From DAOTVC01 sp034437215 (lineage in GTDB: Bacteria; Chloroflexota; Anaerolineae; B4-G1; SLSP01), in NCBI GenBank assembly GCA_034437215.1, contig DAOTVC010000025.1:1-21314 (forward strand): a stretch of DNA of 21,314 bases, written 5' to 3'. The notes under the pieces are model-generated. The model was not told the origin of the DNA and ran no database searches. It saw nothing but the letters and a program-made list of their open reading frames with translations. Shown here in pieces: positions 14,724 through 21,314 of this stretch. Position numbers and translations under genes: made by a program. How positions within the stretch are numbered: position 1 is the stretch's first letter; every line of letters starts with the position of its first letter.

Positions 14724-15746
14724 ATGCATTCGGAAGCAACCGAGGACCGCAATCTGCGGTTCGGAAGGGTCATTCGTAAGAATCGGGGAACCTATCTCGT
14801 GCGCGAGAACGGGCACGAGGTCCCCTGCTCTATCTCGTCGGTGCTGCGGAAGGAGCTCATCTACCCCATCGCCGACCCCAGCTCCCGGCGCCACCGGGTG
14901 CTGGACGTGCAGGAGATCGACATGGTCGACCCCCTGGCCGTGGGGGACGACGTCCGCTTCGTCGATGCGGGCGACGGGAGCGGGCACATCACGGAGGTGC
15001 TGCCCCGGCGCAACTACCTCGCCCGCAGGACGGCGGGCGTCGCCGTTCGCAGCGCCGACGCCGGTGCGAACCTGCGCCAGATCCTGGTCGCCAACGTCGA
15101 TCAGGTGGTCGCGGTCCTGCCGGCGGCGCAGCCGGGCCCCAACTGGGCCCTGCTGGACCGCTATCTGGTCACGGCGGAGGCCAACGAGATTCCGGCGCTC
15201 ATCTGCATCACCAAGATGGATCTGCTGCGCGGGAGTCGGGGGCGCAAGCTGGAGGCGCTGCTGGAGCGCTACCGCGCCATCGGCTACCCCGTCGTCACGT
15301 CCAGCGCCGTCAGCGGCGCCGGCCTCGAGGAGGTCAAGGCGGCCTTCGCAGACCGGCTCTCCGTGCTCGTGGGCAAGTCCGGTGTGGGGAAGAGCAGCCT
15401 GCTCAACGCCCTCGAGCCGGGGTTGGGCCTGCGGGTGAACGAGGTGCGCGAGCGGGACGGCCGGGGGCGCCACACCACAACCCACCTGGAGATGTTCCCC
15501 CTGGCGGGGGGCGGTGGGGTAGTGGACACGCCCGGCATGCGCGAGTTTGCCTTCTGGGGGCTCTATGCCGAGGAGGTGGCCTACCTCTTCCCCGAGATGC
15601 GCCCCTACCTGGGCACCTGCAAGTTCGGGGCCGGCTGCGTTCACGACAGCGAGCCCGAGTGTGCCGTCAAGGAGGCGCTGGAGGCGGGGGCCATCCCCGA
15701 GGTGCGCTACGAGAGCTACCTCAAGCTTATGAGGGAGCTGGCTTGA
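14724..15746 (+). CDS. rsgA: Small ribosomal subunit biogenesis GTPase RsgA
   Basis: The 340-aa circularly permuted GTPase acts in late 30S maturation. An N-terminal OB domain (FGRVIRKNRGTYLVR, about 12-26) is followed by the G4 motif ITKMDLL, then G1 GKSGVGKSS, the switch region GRGRHTTTHLE, G3 DTPGMREF, and a C-terminal zinc knuckle with Cys and His spaced as C-x5-C-x-H-x5-C (CKFGAGCVH...C). The G order G4-G1-G3 confirms the permutation. I chose ATG 14724 (GAGGA upstream), where the OB domain begins. The frame stays open back to ATG 14463, which has a stronger ribosome site (AGGAGG) and would add 87 residues made partly of repeat DNA. A perfect hairpin follows the gene. Confidence 0.95.
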   Translation: MHSEATEDRNLRFGRVIRKNRGTYLVRENGHEVPCSISSVLRKELIYPIADPSSRRHRVLDVQEIDMVDPLAVGDDVRFVDAGDGSGHITEVLPRRNYLARRTAGVAVRSADAGANLRQILVANVDQVVAVLPAAQPGPNWALLDRYLVTAEANEIPALICITKMDLLRGSRGRKLEALLERYRAIGYPVVTSSAVSGAGLEEVKAAFADRLSVLVGKSGVGKSSLLNALEPGLGLRVNEVRERDGRGRHTTTHLEMFPLAGGGGVVDTPGMREFAFWGLYAEEVAYLFPEMRPYLGTCKFGAGCVHDSEPECAVKEALEAGAIPEVRYESYLKLMRELA

Positions 15747-15754
15747 TCAAATGC

Positions 15755-15790
15755 GGGACCGGGGAGCGCTCCCCGGTCCCCTTCTTGTTC
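15755..15790 (+). terminator. Terminator hairpin after rsgA
   Basis: A 26-bp perfect palindrome (15755-15780, arms GGGACCGGGGAGC) starts 8 nt after the rsgA stop and is followed by CTTCTTGTTC. The stem is very strong and the T-tract is interrupted. Confidence 0.75.
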
Positions 15791-15812
15791 CCGTTCCATT
15801 TGCCGTTATACT
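15785..15812 (+). promoter_or_regulatory. Candidate promoter behind rsgA
   Basis: TTGTTC (15785-15790), 16-bp spacer, TATACT (15807-15812). It would start transcription near 15819, upstream of the small ORF at 15845 and about 230 nt before the lipoprotein gene at 16047. Confidence 0.45.
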
Positions 15813-15844
15813 CCTTATGAACCAATCATTCGCAGGAGACGTCG

Positions 15845-15997
15845 GTGTTTGCGCACACTATCCAAGCACTAAAGTCGAGCAGATCAGAACCTGACCGTGA
15901 TCGTGCGACGAGGGTGACAGCGAGATTTAAGGTGACGGGTTCGAGATCCTTCGCTGCGCTCAGGATGACAGGCAGGTGGTGTTTTACGACTGCGTGA
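15845..15997 (+). CDS. Possible 50-aa ORF with repeat-encoded tail
   Basis: A GTG at 15845 has AGGAG 6 nt upstream (15834-15838) and a promoter at 15785-15812. The 50-residue product begins MFAHTIQALKSSR and ends with SRSFAALRMTGR, which is the translation of a dispersed repeat (15943-15972). It may be a gene remnant whose 3' end was replaced by the repeat, or chance. The function is unknown. Confidence 0.25.
   Translation: MFAHTIQALKSSRSEPDRDRATRVTARFKVTGSRSFAALRMTGRWCFTTA
15943..15972. repeat. Dispersed GATCCTTCGCTGCG-type repeat
   Basis: The 30-bp stretch contains ATCCT (15946-15950) and AGGAT (15962-15966) as inverted arms around a CTTCGCTGCGCTC-like centre. This resembles a family of intergenic repeats that I recall from many environmental bacterial genomes. 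Only one copy is seen here. Confidence 0.5.
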
Positions 15998-16046
15998 CGA
16001 GACGACTAAAACGACTATCTGACTATTTTATACAAGGAGAGATATT

Positions 16047-16649
16047 ATGGCACCGCATATGCGTACAGTTTTTATGTTGCTCTTTGTGAGCCTGCTGTTG
16101 GTAGCGTGTGGAGGGGGTGCCCCGCCCGTCGCAGAGACGCCCGAGGGCACGCCCACCCCGCGCCCGCTCTTCAGCTCCGACTTCGAGGAGGTCTGCCGGC
16201 GGGGGACGGTGGAGCGGGCTCCGGCTTATCCCGACGAGGGGGCGATTCACCCCGTGATGTTCTTCCGTCAGGAGCCCGGCAATGATTACTTCTACGAGAT
16301 GTCCACCCTGGAATTGCCCGTTCCCTGGTTGGCGGACTACGAGACGGGCTACGATGACGTGGAGCTGGTGCTGTGCATGGTCGCGACGGACTCCAACTTC
16401 GTCGAGGTCTGCGAGTACGAGGACGACGAGAGCGACGACATCTTCCTCCTCAACATGTACGACACCACCTACGAGGCGACCCTCTACACGGCCCACTCCG
16501 GCGAGGCGCTGGACACCATGACGCTGGAGCTCACCTACGACGGCGACTGCCCCATGTTCGCCTTCTTCTCCGAGGAGGAGGAGGATCGGTACATGAGCCC
16601 CACCGCCGGCGACCTGGAGGCCTTCCTCGAGCCCTACGTGGAGCCCTAG
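16047..16649 (+). CDS. Lipoprotein of unknown function, 200 aa
   Basis: The N-terminus has Arg6, a hydrophobic core (8-18) and a lipobox LVAC, so Cys21 should be lipidated. A short Gly/Pro/Thr linker (ETPEGTPTPRP) follows, then a very acidic domain of about 160 residues with runs of Asp and Glu (DDESDD, SEEEEDR) and four scattered Cys. No domain is recognised. Start: ATG at 16047 with AAGGAG 7 nt upstream; a second ATG at 16059 is less well placed. Thr/Pro linkers after a lipobox are frequent in Chloroflexota surface proteins. Its upstream region is filled with short repeats and no clear adjacent promoter. Confidence 0.8.
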   Translation: MAPHMRTVFMLLFVSLLLVACGGGAPPVAETPEGTPTPRPLFSSDFEEVCRRGTVERAPAYPDEGAIHPVMFFRQEPGNDYFYEMSTLELPVPWLADYETGYDDVELVLCMVATDSNFVEVCEYEDDESDDIFLLNMYDTTYEATLYTAHSGEALDTMTLELTYDGDCPMFAFFSEEEEDRYMSPTAGDLEAFLEPYVEP

Positions 16650-16654
16650 GCGGA

Positions 16655-16685
16655 AGGGATCAGGGATTGGGGATTAGGGATCAGG
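16655..16685. repeat. Heptad repeat, AGGGATY type
   Basis: Four and a half 7-bp units of the type AGGGATC/AGGGATT start 6 bp after the lipoprotein stop. G-runs at 16656-16658, 16663-16665, 16669-16672 and 16677-16679 fit the G-quadruplex pattern (four runs of three or more G with loops of 3-4 nt) on the plus strand. Confidence 0.75.
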
Positions 16686-16747
16686 TGGACACGGAACGTT
16701 GCCCGATCCCTCACTCTCTTCTCACTTCTGGCGCAGCCGGCGGTGAC

Positions 16748-16801
16748 GAGCACTGAAGTGCTCTACTGAGGCCTTTGCCCGGTCGTCCGCCTGCGCGGAC
16801 G
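16748..16801. repeat. Hairpin repeat with TGAA loop
   Basis: GAGCAC-TGAA-GTGCTC (16748-16763) is a perfect 6-bp stem. A second hairpin, CGTCCGC-CTGC-GCGGACG, follows at 16784-16801. The first has the same loop as hairpins at 7904-7917 and 18386-18399 but a different stem. Confidence 0.6.
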
Positions 16802-16863
16802 GGGAGAGGGTCTCGACGTAGGGGAGTGCTCCAGTGAATTCGGTCGTGATTTTGTCGATTCAT

Positions 16864-16898
16864 GACCTTTGATTTTTGACTTTCGACCTTTGACATAT
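16864..16898. repeat. Heptad repeat, GAYYTTT type
   Basis: Five exact-period 7-bp units (GACCTTT, GATTTTT, GACTTTC and so on) end 4 bp before the ribosome site AAGGAG of the aldo/keto reductase gene. This is a third heptad sequence family in the window. Confidence 0.75.
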
Positions 16899-16914
16899 TT
16901 TGAAGGAGTGGCCC

Positions 16915-17907
16915 ATGGACTATCGTTTTCTCGGCAAGACCGGCGTGAAGGTCTCGGAGCTCTGTTTCGGCACCATGTCCTTCGGCGGCATCGCCGACGA
17001 GGAGACCTCCGCCGCGATGTTCTACCGCTGCCGCGAGGCGGGCATCAACTTCTTCGACTGCGCCGACGTCTACGCCGGCGGGCGGTCGGAGGAGATCCTG
17101 GGCCAGCTGATCGCCGGCTGCCGCGACGAGGTGGTGATCACCAGCAAGGTCTACTTCCCCACGGGGGAGGACGTCAACGCCCGGGGGGCCACCCGCTACC
17201 ACATCACGCGGGCGGTGGAGGCGAGTCTGCGCCGCCTCGATACCGACGTCATCGATGTCTACTTCATCCACCGCTTCGACGACTACACCCAGCTGGAGGA
17301 CACCCTCCGCGCCCTCGACGATCTGGTGCGGCAGGGCAAGATCCTCTACACGGGGGCGAGCAACTTCGCCGCCTGGCAGGTGGCGAAAGCCGTGGGCATC
17401 TCGGCTCGGGAGGGGTGGGTGCCCTTCGACGTCATCCAGCCCATGTACAACCTCGTCAAGCGCCAGGCGGAGGTGGAGATCCTGCCCATGGCCCAGGACG
17501 AGAGGCTGGGCGTGATGGCCTACAGCCCCCTGGGAGGCGGGCTGCTCACGGGCAAGTACGGACCCGAGGAGCGTCCCGAGCAGGGGCGCCTCGTTGACAA
17601 CGAGATGTACCGGGTGCGTTACGGTGCCGACTGGCTCTACCGGGCGGCGGCGGACTTCGTCGACTTCGCTCAGGAGCACGGCTACAATCCCGTCAGCCTC
17701 GCCGTGGCCTGGGTGGGGAGCCATCCCGCGGTGACCACGCCCATCATCGGCGCGCGCAACGTCGAGCAGCTGGAGGGCTCGCTGGGCGCCGCCGAGATCG
17801 AGATGACGCCCGAGCTCCGGGCGGAGATCGCCGCCCTCTCTCCCGAACCCCCGCCGGCGACCGACCGCAATGAGGAGCAGACGGAGCACAACTACGGAAG
17901 CCGGTAG
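16915..17907 (+). CDS. Aldo/keto reductase
   Basis: The 330-aa NAD(P)H-dependent oxidoreductase has a TIM-barrel fold. It begins YRFLGKTGVKVSELCFGTMSFGG, a typical AKR start. The catalytic tetrad is visible: Asp48 and Tyr53 (FFDCADVYAGG), Lys78 (ITSKV) and His119 (YFIHRFD). GASNFAAWQV, PMYNLVKRQAE and the cofactor region (TPIIGARNVEQLEGSL) follow. The substrate cannot be told from sequence; the subtype resembles bacterial voltage-channel-like or YajO-like AKRs. ATG 16915 has AAGGAG 6 nt upstream; an in-frame ATG at 16900 lies before that site. A YdcZ-type gene follows after 25 bp, probably in the same operon. Confidence 0.95.
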   Translation: MDYRFLGKTGVKVSELCFGTMSFGGIADEETSAAMFYRCREAGINFFDCADVYAGGRSEEILGQLIAGCRDEVVITSKVYFPTGEDVNARGATRYHITRAVEASLRRLDTDVIDVYFIHRFDDYTQLEDTLRALDDLVRQGKILYTGASNFAAWQVAKAVGISAREGWVPFDVIQPMYNLVKRQAEVEILPMAQDERLGVMAYSPLGGGLLTGKYGPEERPEQGRLVDNEMYRVRYGADWLYRAAADFVDFAQEHGYNPVSLAVAWVGSHPAVTTPIIGARNVEQLEGSLGAAEIEMTPELRAEIAALSPEPPPATDRNEEQTEHNYGSR

Positions 17908-17932
17908 CGCCGGTCACGAAGGGGGAGGTCCG

Positions 17933-18373
17933 ATGCGGAGCCTCTTAATTGCCGTGCTTTTTGGTCTTATCGGGGGCGTGGCGGTGGGGCTGCAGGGCCC
18001 GTTGGCGAGCCTCATCAGCCAGCGTCTGGGGGTGCTGGAGAGCGCTTTCCTCGTGCACCTGGGGGGGACGCTCCTGGCGCTCTTGCTGCTCCTGCCCTTC
18101 AAGGGGGGGCGGCTCGGCGCCTGGCACACTCTCCCCTGGTATGCTTTGGCGGCGGGAACTCTCGGCGTCCTCGTCCTCGGCTCCGTCAGCTACACCATGC
18201 CGCGCATCGGAGCGACGGCGGGCGTGATGCTCCTTATTGCGGGGCAGCTGGTCATCAGCCTGATCTTCGACCACTTCGGGTTGTTGAACACCGCGGTACG
18301 CCCCATCGACCTGGGCCGACTCGCCGGTCTGCTCTTTCTCGCCATCGGCGTCTGGCTCATCGTGCGGCGCTAA
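17933..18373 (+). CDS. YdcZ/DUF606 small DMT-type membrane protein
   Basis: The 146-aa protein has about five hydrophobic helices. LLIAVLFGLIGGVAVGLQGPLAS at the N-terminus, the short loop and helix ending FKGG, the PWY-AAGTLGVLVLGSVSYTMPRIGAT block and the final GRLAGLLFLAIGVWLIVRR match the DMT_YdcZ (DUF606) family. These are half-size relatives of drug/metabolite transporters that probably work as dimers; the substrate is unknown. ATG at 17933 follows GGGGGAGG. The 25-bp gap from the aldo/keto reductase suggests co-transcription. A hairpin repeat at 18386 begins 12 bp after the stop codon and may serve as the transcript end. Confidence 0.88.
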   Translation: MRSLLIAVLFGLIGGVAVGLQGPLASLISQRLGVLESAFLVHLGGTLLALLLLLPFKGGRLGAWHTLPWYALAAGTLGVLVLGSVSYTMPRIGATAGVMLLIAGQLVISLIFDHFGLLNTAVRPIDLGRLAGLLFLAIGVWLIVRR

Positions 18374-18385
18374 ATACCTGGAGCC

Positions 18386-18440
18386 GGGACTGAAGTCCCT
18401 TACCGAGGCGCGCTGTGCGCGCCGGGCGTCGGCCTACGCC
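18386..18440. repeat. TGAA-loop hairpin and GC-rich module
   Basis: GGGAC-TGAA-GTCCC (18386-18399) is a perfect hairpin. It is followed by a GC-rich stretch whose last 24 bases (18417-18440) are identical to 7926-7949 inside the MITE-like element. The order hairpin then GC module is the same as there. Confidence 0.65.
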
Positions 18441-18779
18441 GACGCAGAGAGCGAGTTGGCGCCCGGTGGATGCCCGGTCGCAGGCCTGGTCATGGGAGCC
18501 GCCGTCTGGCGCGGTCTTAGGAACGCGAATTAAACAACTTGAGCAAAAGCAAACTGAAAGCGCTCCCAAAAGTCACCTACAATGCCCAAGTTATTTCGCT
18601 TTCAGTCCTTAGCCAGACTTGTCCGGATCATAAATCTGGAGGTTCCGTTTGGATGAAGCAAAGACTGGAGCGTGAATGCCTCACGTTTCACGAGCCGTCT
18701 AGCTCAGCCGTACTCAACGTCATGCTGACGAGATCCATCGTAGAAGTCACTCACTTCGCAAGTTACCTGGGGGGATAGA
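18441..18779. other. Intergenic region, lower GC, no clear gene
   Basis: After the GC module this gap of more than 300 bp becomes less GC-rich than the genes around it. The frame 18539-18778 (79 codons) has no ribosome site and no recognisable protein pattern. GAAGT and ACTTC form a weak dyad near 18746-18760. I see no convincing promoter for the lipoprotein gene at 18780. Confidence 0.4.
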
Positions 18780-19766
18780 TTGAGGAAGCGTTTGCTCTAC
18801 ACCTTATCCATGTTCATCTTCCTGCTTGCCGGCTGCGGGCAGGTCGATCTGGGGATCATGCCCACGCTGGCACCGACCCACACACCGGTGCCCACGCAGA
18901 CACCGACCCCGGCGCCGACGTGGACGCCTACCGTCACGCCGACCTCGACGCCGGCGCCGACCGCCACCGCCACGCCCCGTCCCACGGCGACCCCGTTGTT
19001 CGCTTCGGGGACGCCGACGCCCGAGACGGAGGGGTGGCTGACCCAGCGCTGGACCTCCGCCTCGCCCAACGGGGAGTGGTTCGCCGAGGTGGCGGTCACG
19101 CTGCCCGTCGTGGAACAGGCGGCGGTGAGCGACGTGGCCCGCACGCGCCTCACGGTCACCAAGAGCGACGGGACCGTCACCTGGACGCCCCTCGACCACT
19201 GGTCCGCCTACGGGCTGGGCTTCCCCGTCCCCGGCAACTTCCGCTGGACGGGGAATGATCTCTACCTGAGCCTGCGCACGACGCCCGACGGCTGCTCCCT
19301 CTACGGCTGGGAGGCGGCCCTCCTGCGCTTCGACCTGGAGGAGGGGGTCCTCAGCGAGGTGGCCACCGACCTGCCCGGCGCGCCGGCCCTCTCCCCCGAC
19401 TGGGAGCAGCTGGCCTACCTGGAGGGGACGGAGCTGGTCCTGCGGGTTCTGGAGACGGGCGAGGAGCGCCGGATCGGCTTCGATCCCGCTCACGAGAGTT
19501 GGGAGGCGGGGAACCTCAACTGGTCGCCCGAAGGCGAGCGGCTGGCCTTCGCCGTGGTGCAGAACGCCTGCACGGCCCTGCCGGAGAGGAGCGCCATCTG
19601 GACCGTGGACATCGAGAGCCTCGTCTCCAGACTGGCCCTGCCCGCCGGCGAGCAGCGCTTCCGCATCTCCTCCTGGGCCGATGAGGAGACACTCTTCCTC
19701 ATCGACGCCGAGGGGCAGGCCTGGCGTCTCGACCTCGCCACCTCCGACCTCGTCGCCGTGGAGTGA
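18780..19766 (+). CDS. Lipoprotein with Thr/Pro linker and beta-propeller-like domain
   Basis: The 328-aa product starts MRKRLLYTLSMFIFLLAGC: a basic n-region, a hydrophobic core and a lipobox LAGC with Cys19. Residues 28-85 are a low-complexity Thr/Pro/Ala linker built of TPTPAPT-like units. The remaining 240 residues contain several blocks like SPNGEWFAEV, LSPDWEQLAYL, WSPEGERLAFAVV and DEETLFLIDAEG, the repeat style of TolB/WD40-like propellers. It is probably a surface-anchored sensor or binding protein; no ligand is known. The start is TTG at 18780, with GGGGGGA upstream; it alone gives a complete signal peptide. Codon use matches the neighbours. Confidence 0.82.
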   Translation: MRKRLLYTLSMFIFLLAGCGQVDLGIMPTLAPTHTPVPTQTPTPAPTWTPTVTPTSTPAPTATATPRPTATPLFASGTPTPETEGWLTQRWTSASPNGEWFAEVAVTLPVVEQAAVSDVARTRLTVTKSDGTVTWTPLDHWSAYGLGFPVPGNFRWTGNDLYLSLRTTPDGCSLYGWEAALLRFDLEEGVLSEVATDLPGAPALSPDWEQLAYLEGTELVLRVLETGEERRIGFDPAHESWEAGNLNWSPEGERLAFAVVQNACTALPERSAIWTVDIESLVSRLALPAGEQRFRISSWADEETLFLIDAEGQAWRLDLATSDLVAVE

Positions 19767-19804
19767 ATGCCAATTCTAGTCGGGTACGCACTACTCTGCG
19801 ACTC

Positions 19805-19890
19805 AGGAATCAGGGATCAGGGACGAGGGATCAGGCAGAGGGCCTGTACACTTACTTTCCCGGGCCCCGGTTTCTGATCCCTAATCCCTG
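19805..19890. repeat. Heptad-repeat pair in inverted orientation
   Basis: The left arm (19805-19835) consists of AGGGATC-type 7-bp units. The right arm (19873-19890) has the complementary units and shares CTGATCCCTAATCCCT with 14417-14432. The arms enclose a GC-rich centre of about 37 bp, as at 6024-6107. The right arm ends 5 bp before the ribosome site AAGGAG at 19896. Confidence 0.7.
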
Positions 19891-19906
19891 CTTTTAAGGA
19901 GCCCTT

Positions 19907-21037
19907 ATGCTTACGATAGAGAAGATCGATACGTCCAGCCGGCGGGAGGTGAAGCGCTTCGTCGATCTGCCCTACCGTCTCTACCGCAATCATCCCCAGT
20001 GGGTGCCCCCGCCGCGCGTGGACATCCGGATGATGCTCAACCGCGAGAAGCACCCCTTCTACGAGCACTCCGACGCCGACTTCTTCACGGTGGCGCGGGA
20101 GGGGGAGGTCGTCGCCCGGCTGGCGGTGATGGAGAACAAGCGCTTCAACGACTACCACGACAGCCGCAAGGCGCAGTTCTACCTCTTCGACGCGGAGGAC
20201 GACCTGGAGGTAGTGACGCTTCTCTTCGAGCGGGCCTTCGACTGGGCCCGGGCGCGCGGGCTGGACACCATGGTGGGCCCCAAGGGCTTCGGCCCCCTCG
20301 ACGGCTACGGTCTCCTCGTGGAGGGCTTCGAGCACCGCCAGATGATGACGATGATGAACTACAACTACGCCTACTACCCGCGCCTGCTGGAGGCCCTGGG
20401 CTTCGAGAAGGAGGTGGACTTCGTCTCCTGCTACATCCACGTGCCCGACTTCCACCTGCCCGAGCGGGTGCACCGCATCGCCGAGCGGGTGCAGGAGCGG
20501 GACACCCTCTCGGTGAAGCGCTTCGAGAGCAAGCGGGAGCTGAAGCGCTGGATCGGGCGCATCGGCAAGGCCTACAACGCCGCCTTCGTCCACAACTGGG
20601 AGTACTACCCTCTCACCGAGCGGGAGATCACCTTCGTGGTCAAGAATATCATCACCGTCGCCGACACCCGCCTCATCAAGCTCATCGTCCATGGCGAGGA
20701 CGAGGTGGTGGGCTTCCTCTTCGGCTTCCCCGACGTCTCGGCGGCCCTGCAGCGGGCGAAGGGCCGGCTCACCCCCTGGGCCATTGCCGACCTGCTGCTG
20801 GAGATGCGGCGCACGAACTGGATCGCTCTGAACGGGGCGGGGATCCTGCCCGAGTACCACGGCTTCGGCGGCAACGCTCTCCTCTACTCCGAGATGGAGA
20901 AGACCCTCCACTCCTACAACTTCGAGCACGCCGACCTCACCCAGGTAGCGGAGACGGCGGTGCAGATGCGGCGGGATCTGGAGAACCTGGGGGGGAAGGC
21001 CTACAAGAACCACCGGGTCTACCGGCGGGGGATCTAG
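19907..21037 (+). CDS. GNAT-like protein, YghO type
   Basis: The 376-aa soluble protein begins with a strand and helix (IEKIDTSSRREVKRFVDLPYRLYRNHPQWVPP), continues with HPFYEHSDADFFTVAREGEVVARLAVMENKRFND, and has GLDTMVGPKGFGPLDGYGLLVEGFEHRQMMTMMNYNYAYYPRLLEALGF in the middle. The C-terminal half carries VGFLFGFPDVSAAL and GILPEYHGFGGNALLYSEMEKTL, which looks like an acyl-CoA-binding loop region of an acetyltransferase fold. This layout matches an uncharacterised GNAT-related family that I associate with YghO; the substrate is unknown. Start: ATG 19907 with AAGGAG at 19896-19901. No operon partner is visible. Confidence 0.8.
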   Translation: MLTIEKIDTSSRREVKRFVDLPYRLYRNHPQWVPPPRVDIRMMLNREKHPFYEHSDADFFTVAREGEVVARLAVMENKRFNDYHDSRKAQFYLFDAEDDLEVVTLLFERAFDWARARGLDTMVGPKGFGPLDGYGLLVEGFEHRQMMTMMNYNYAYYPRLLEALGFEKEVDFVSCYIHVPDFHLPERVHRIAERVQERDTLSVKRFESKRELKRWIGRIGKAYNAAFVHNWEYYPLTEREITFVVKNIITVADTRLIKLIVHGEDEVVGFLFGFPDVSAALQRAKGRLTPWAIADLLLEMRRTNWIALNGAGILPEYHGFGGNALLYSEMEKTLHSYNFEHADLTQVAETAVQMRRDLENLGGKAYKNHRVYRRGI

Positions 21038-21063
21038 GAAGGACGAAGCAGAAGGGCCAAACT

Positions 21064-21090
21064 CGCGCAGAGGCGCAAAGAACGCAGAGA
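21064..21090. repeat. CGCAGAG-type repeat
   Basis: Three units of 8-9 bp, of the form CGCAGAGG, CGCAAAGAA and CGCAGAGA, follow the GNAT-like gene. It resembles the CACAGAG repeat at 14558 in style. No function is visible. Confidence 0.5.
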
Positions 21091-21179
21091 TATTTCGCGC
21101 TAGAGAGGGCGGAGGGCGTTGGACATAGCGACCTCCCATTCCGAACACCTGTCCGAGTCTGTCGAGGGGCGCGGACCGA

Positions 21180-21198
21180 GGGGGAATCTCGTTCCCCC
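21180..21198. terminator. Hairpin between the GNAT-like gene and the tRNA promoter
   Basis: GGGGGAA and TTCCCCC form a perfect 7-bp stem with a 5-nt loop. There is no T-run, so it is a weak terminator candidate, or a site abutting the -35 box of the tRNA promoter. Confidence 0.35.
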
Positions 21199-21199
21199 C

Positions 21200-21227
21200 T
21201 TGCACAATTCCGAGTTCCTGCTATAAT
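21200..21227 (+). promoter_or_regulatory. Promoter of tRNA-Val
   Basis: TTGCAC (21200-21205), 16-bp spacer, TATAAT (21222-21227). The expected start is about 5 nt before the mature tRNA. Confidence 0.75.
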
Positions 21228-21238
21228 AGCGGCAGGTT

Positions 21239-21312
21239 GGGCGGTTAGCTCAGGTGGCTAGAGCGCCGCGTTGACATCGCGGAGGTCACAGGTTCAAGTC
21301 CTGTATCGCCCA
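21239..21312 (+). tRNA. tRNA-Val (anticodon GAC)
   Basis: A complete cloverleaf of 74 nt can be read. The acceptor GGGCGGT pairs with ATCGCCC (one G-T pair), the D arm is GCTC/GAGC, the anticodon stem CCGCG/CGCGG encloses loop TTGACAT with anticodon GAC at 21273-21275, and the T arm ACAGG/CCTGT encloses TTCAAGT. The discriminator base is A at 21312. CCA is not encoded (the next bases are CT). It reads GUC codons, which are frequent in this GC-rich sequence. Confidence 0.96.
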
Positions 21313-21314
21313 CT

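Noticed and set aside
14601..15644. 347-codon minus-strand frame opposite rsgA
   Set aside because: Antisense shadow; rsgA on the plus strand carries all GTPase and zinc motifs.
13947..16898. Short repeats as a CRISPR array
   Set aside because: The units are 7 bp, tandem without spacers, and no cas gene is nearby.
18539..18778. 79-codon frame in the gap before the second lipoprotein
   Set aside because: No ribosome site, no protein-like pattern, and it ends at the ribosome site of the next gene.
19817..21205. 462-codon minus-strand frame opposite the GNAT-like gene
   Set aside because: Antisense shadow with a biased composition; it also runs through intergenic repeats on both sides.

Overview
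The window is GC-rich bacterial chromosome, most likely from a Chloroflexota (Anaerolineae/Caldilineae-like) genome. The grounds are the gene content (a sufC-sufB-sufD operon, a DegV protein, a YIP1-type membrane protein, Thr/Pro-rich lipoproteins, small conserved proteins of no known function) and intergenic DNA full of short repeats. This is an inference from style, not from a marker gene. No transposase, CRISPR array, rRNA or phage gene was seen.

Layout. 1-2524: a conserved hypothetical on the minus strand, then a degV-family gene behind a large dyad, then a small hypothetical. 2532-6920 (minus): suf operon sufC-sufB-sufD plus a DUF554 membrane protein 9 bp behind sufD, driven by a near-consensus promoter (TTGACA-16-TATACT). 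7009-7602 (minus): a YIP1-type membrane protein with its own promoter and a clear terminator that insulates the suf operon. 7603-8207: a regulatory and repeat-rich gap with a plus-strand promoter, a tandem 11-bp direct repeat and a 166-bp MITE-like element with perfect 11-bp terminal inverted repeats. 8208-9008: a lone FRG-domain gene. 9091-13945: dnaE (replicative polymerase alpha subunit) followed by a cytoplasmic-type L-asparaginase. 13946-14723: heptad repeats, then a short transcription unit (promoter, 18-codon leader ORF, two tandem terminators) upstream of rsgA. 14724-15746: rsgA. 15747-21037: two lipoproteins, an aldo/keto reductase, a YdcZ-type small membrane protein and a GNAT-like protein, separated by repeats. 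21239-21312: tRNA-Val(GAC) with its promoter.

The coding part is mostly housekeeping: Fe-S cluster assembly (SufBCD scaffold), replication (DnaE), ribosome maturation (RsgA) and a tRNA. The unusual content is between genes. Three things stand out. (1) A candidate leader-peptide attenuator at 14152-14349, whose segments can pair in mutually exclusive ways, upstream of rsgA. (2) Several different 7-bp-period repeat families beside genes, two copies of which fit a G-quadruplex pattern. (3) A set of hairpins with a constant TGAA (or TAAA) loop but stems that differ with matching changes on both arms. All structural claims come from reading by eye; no folding or database search was run.
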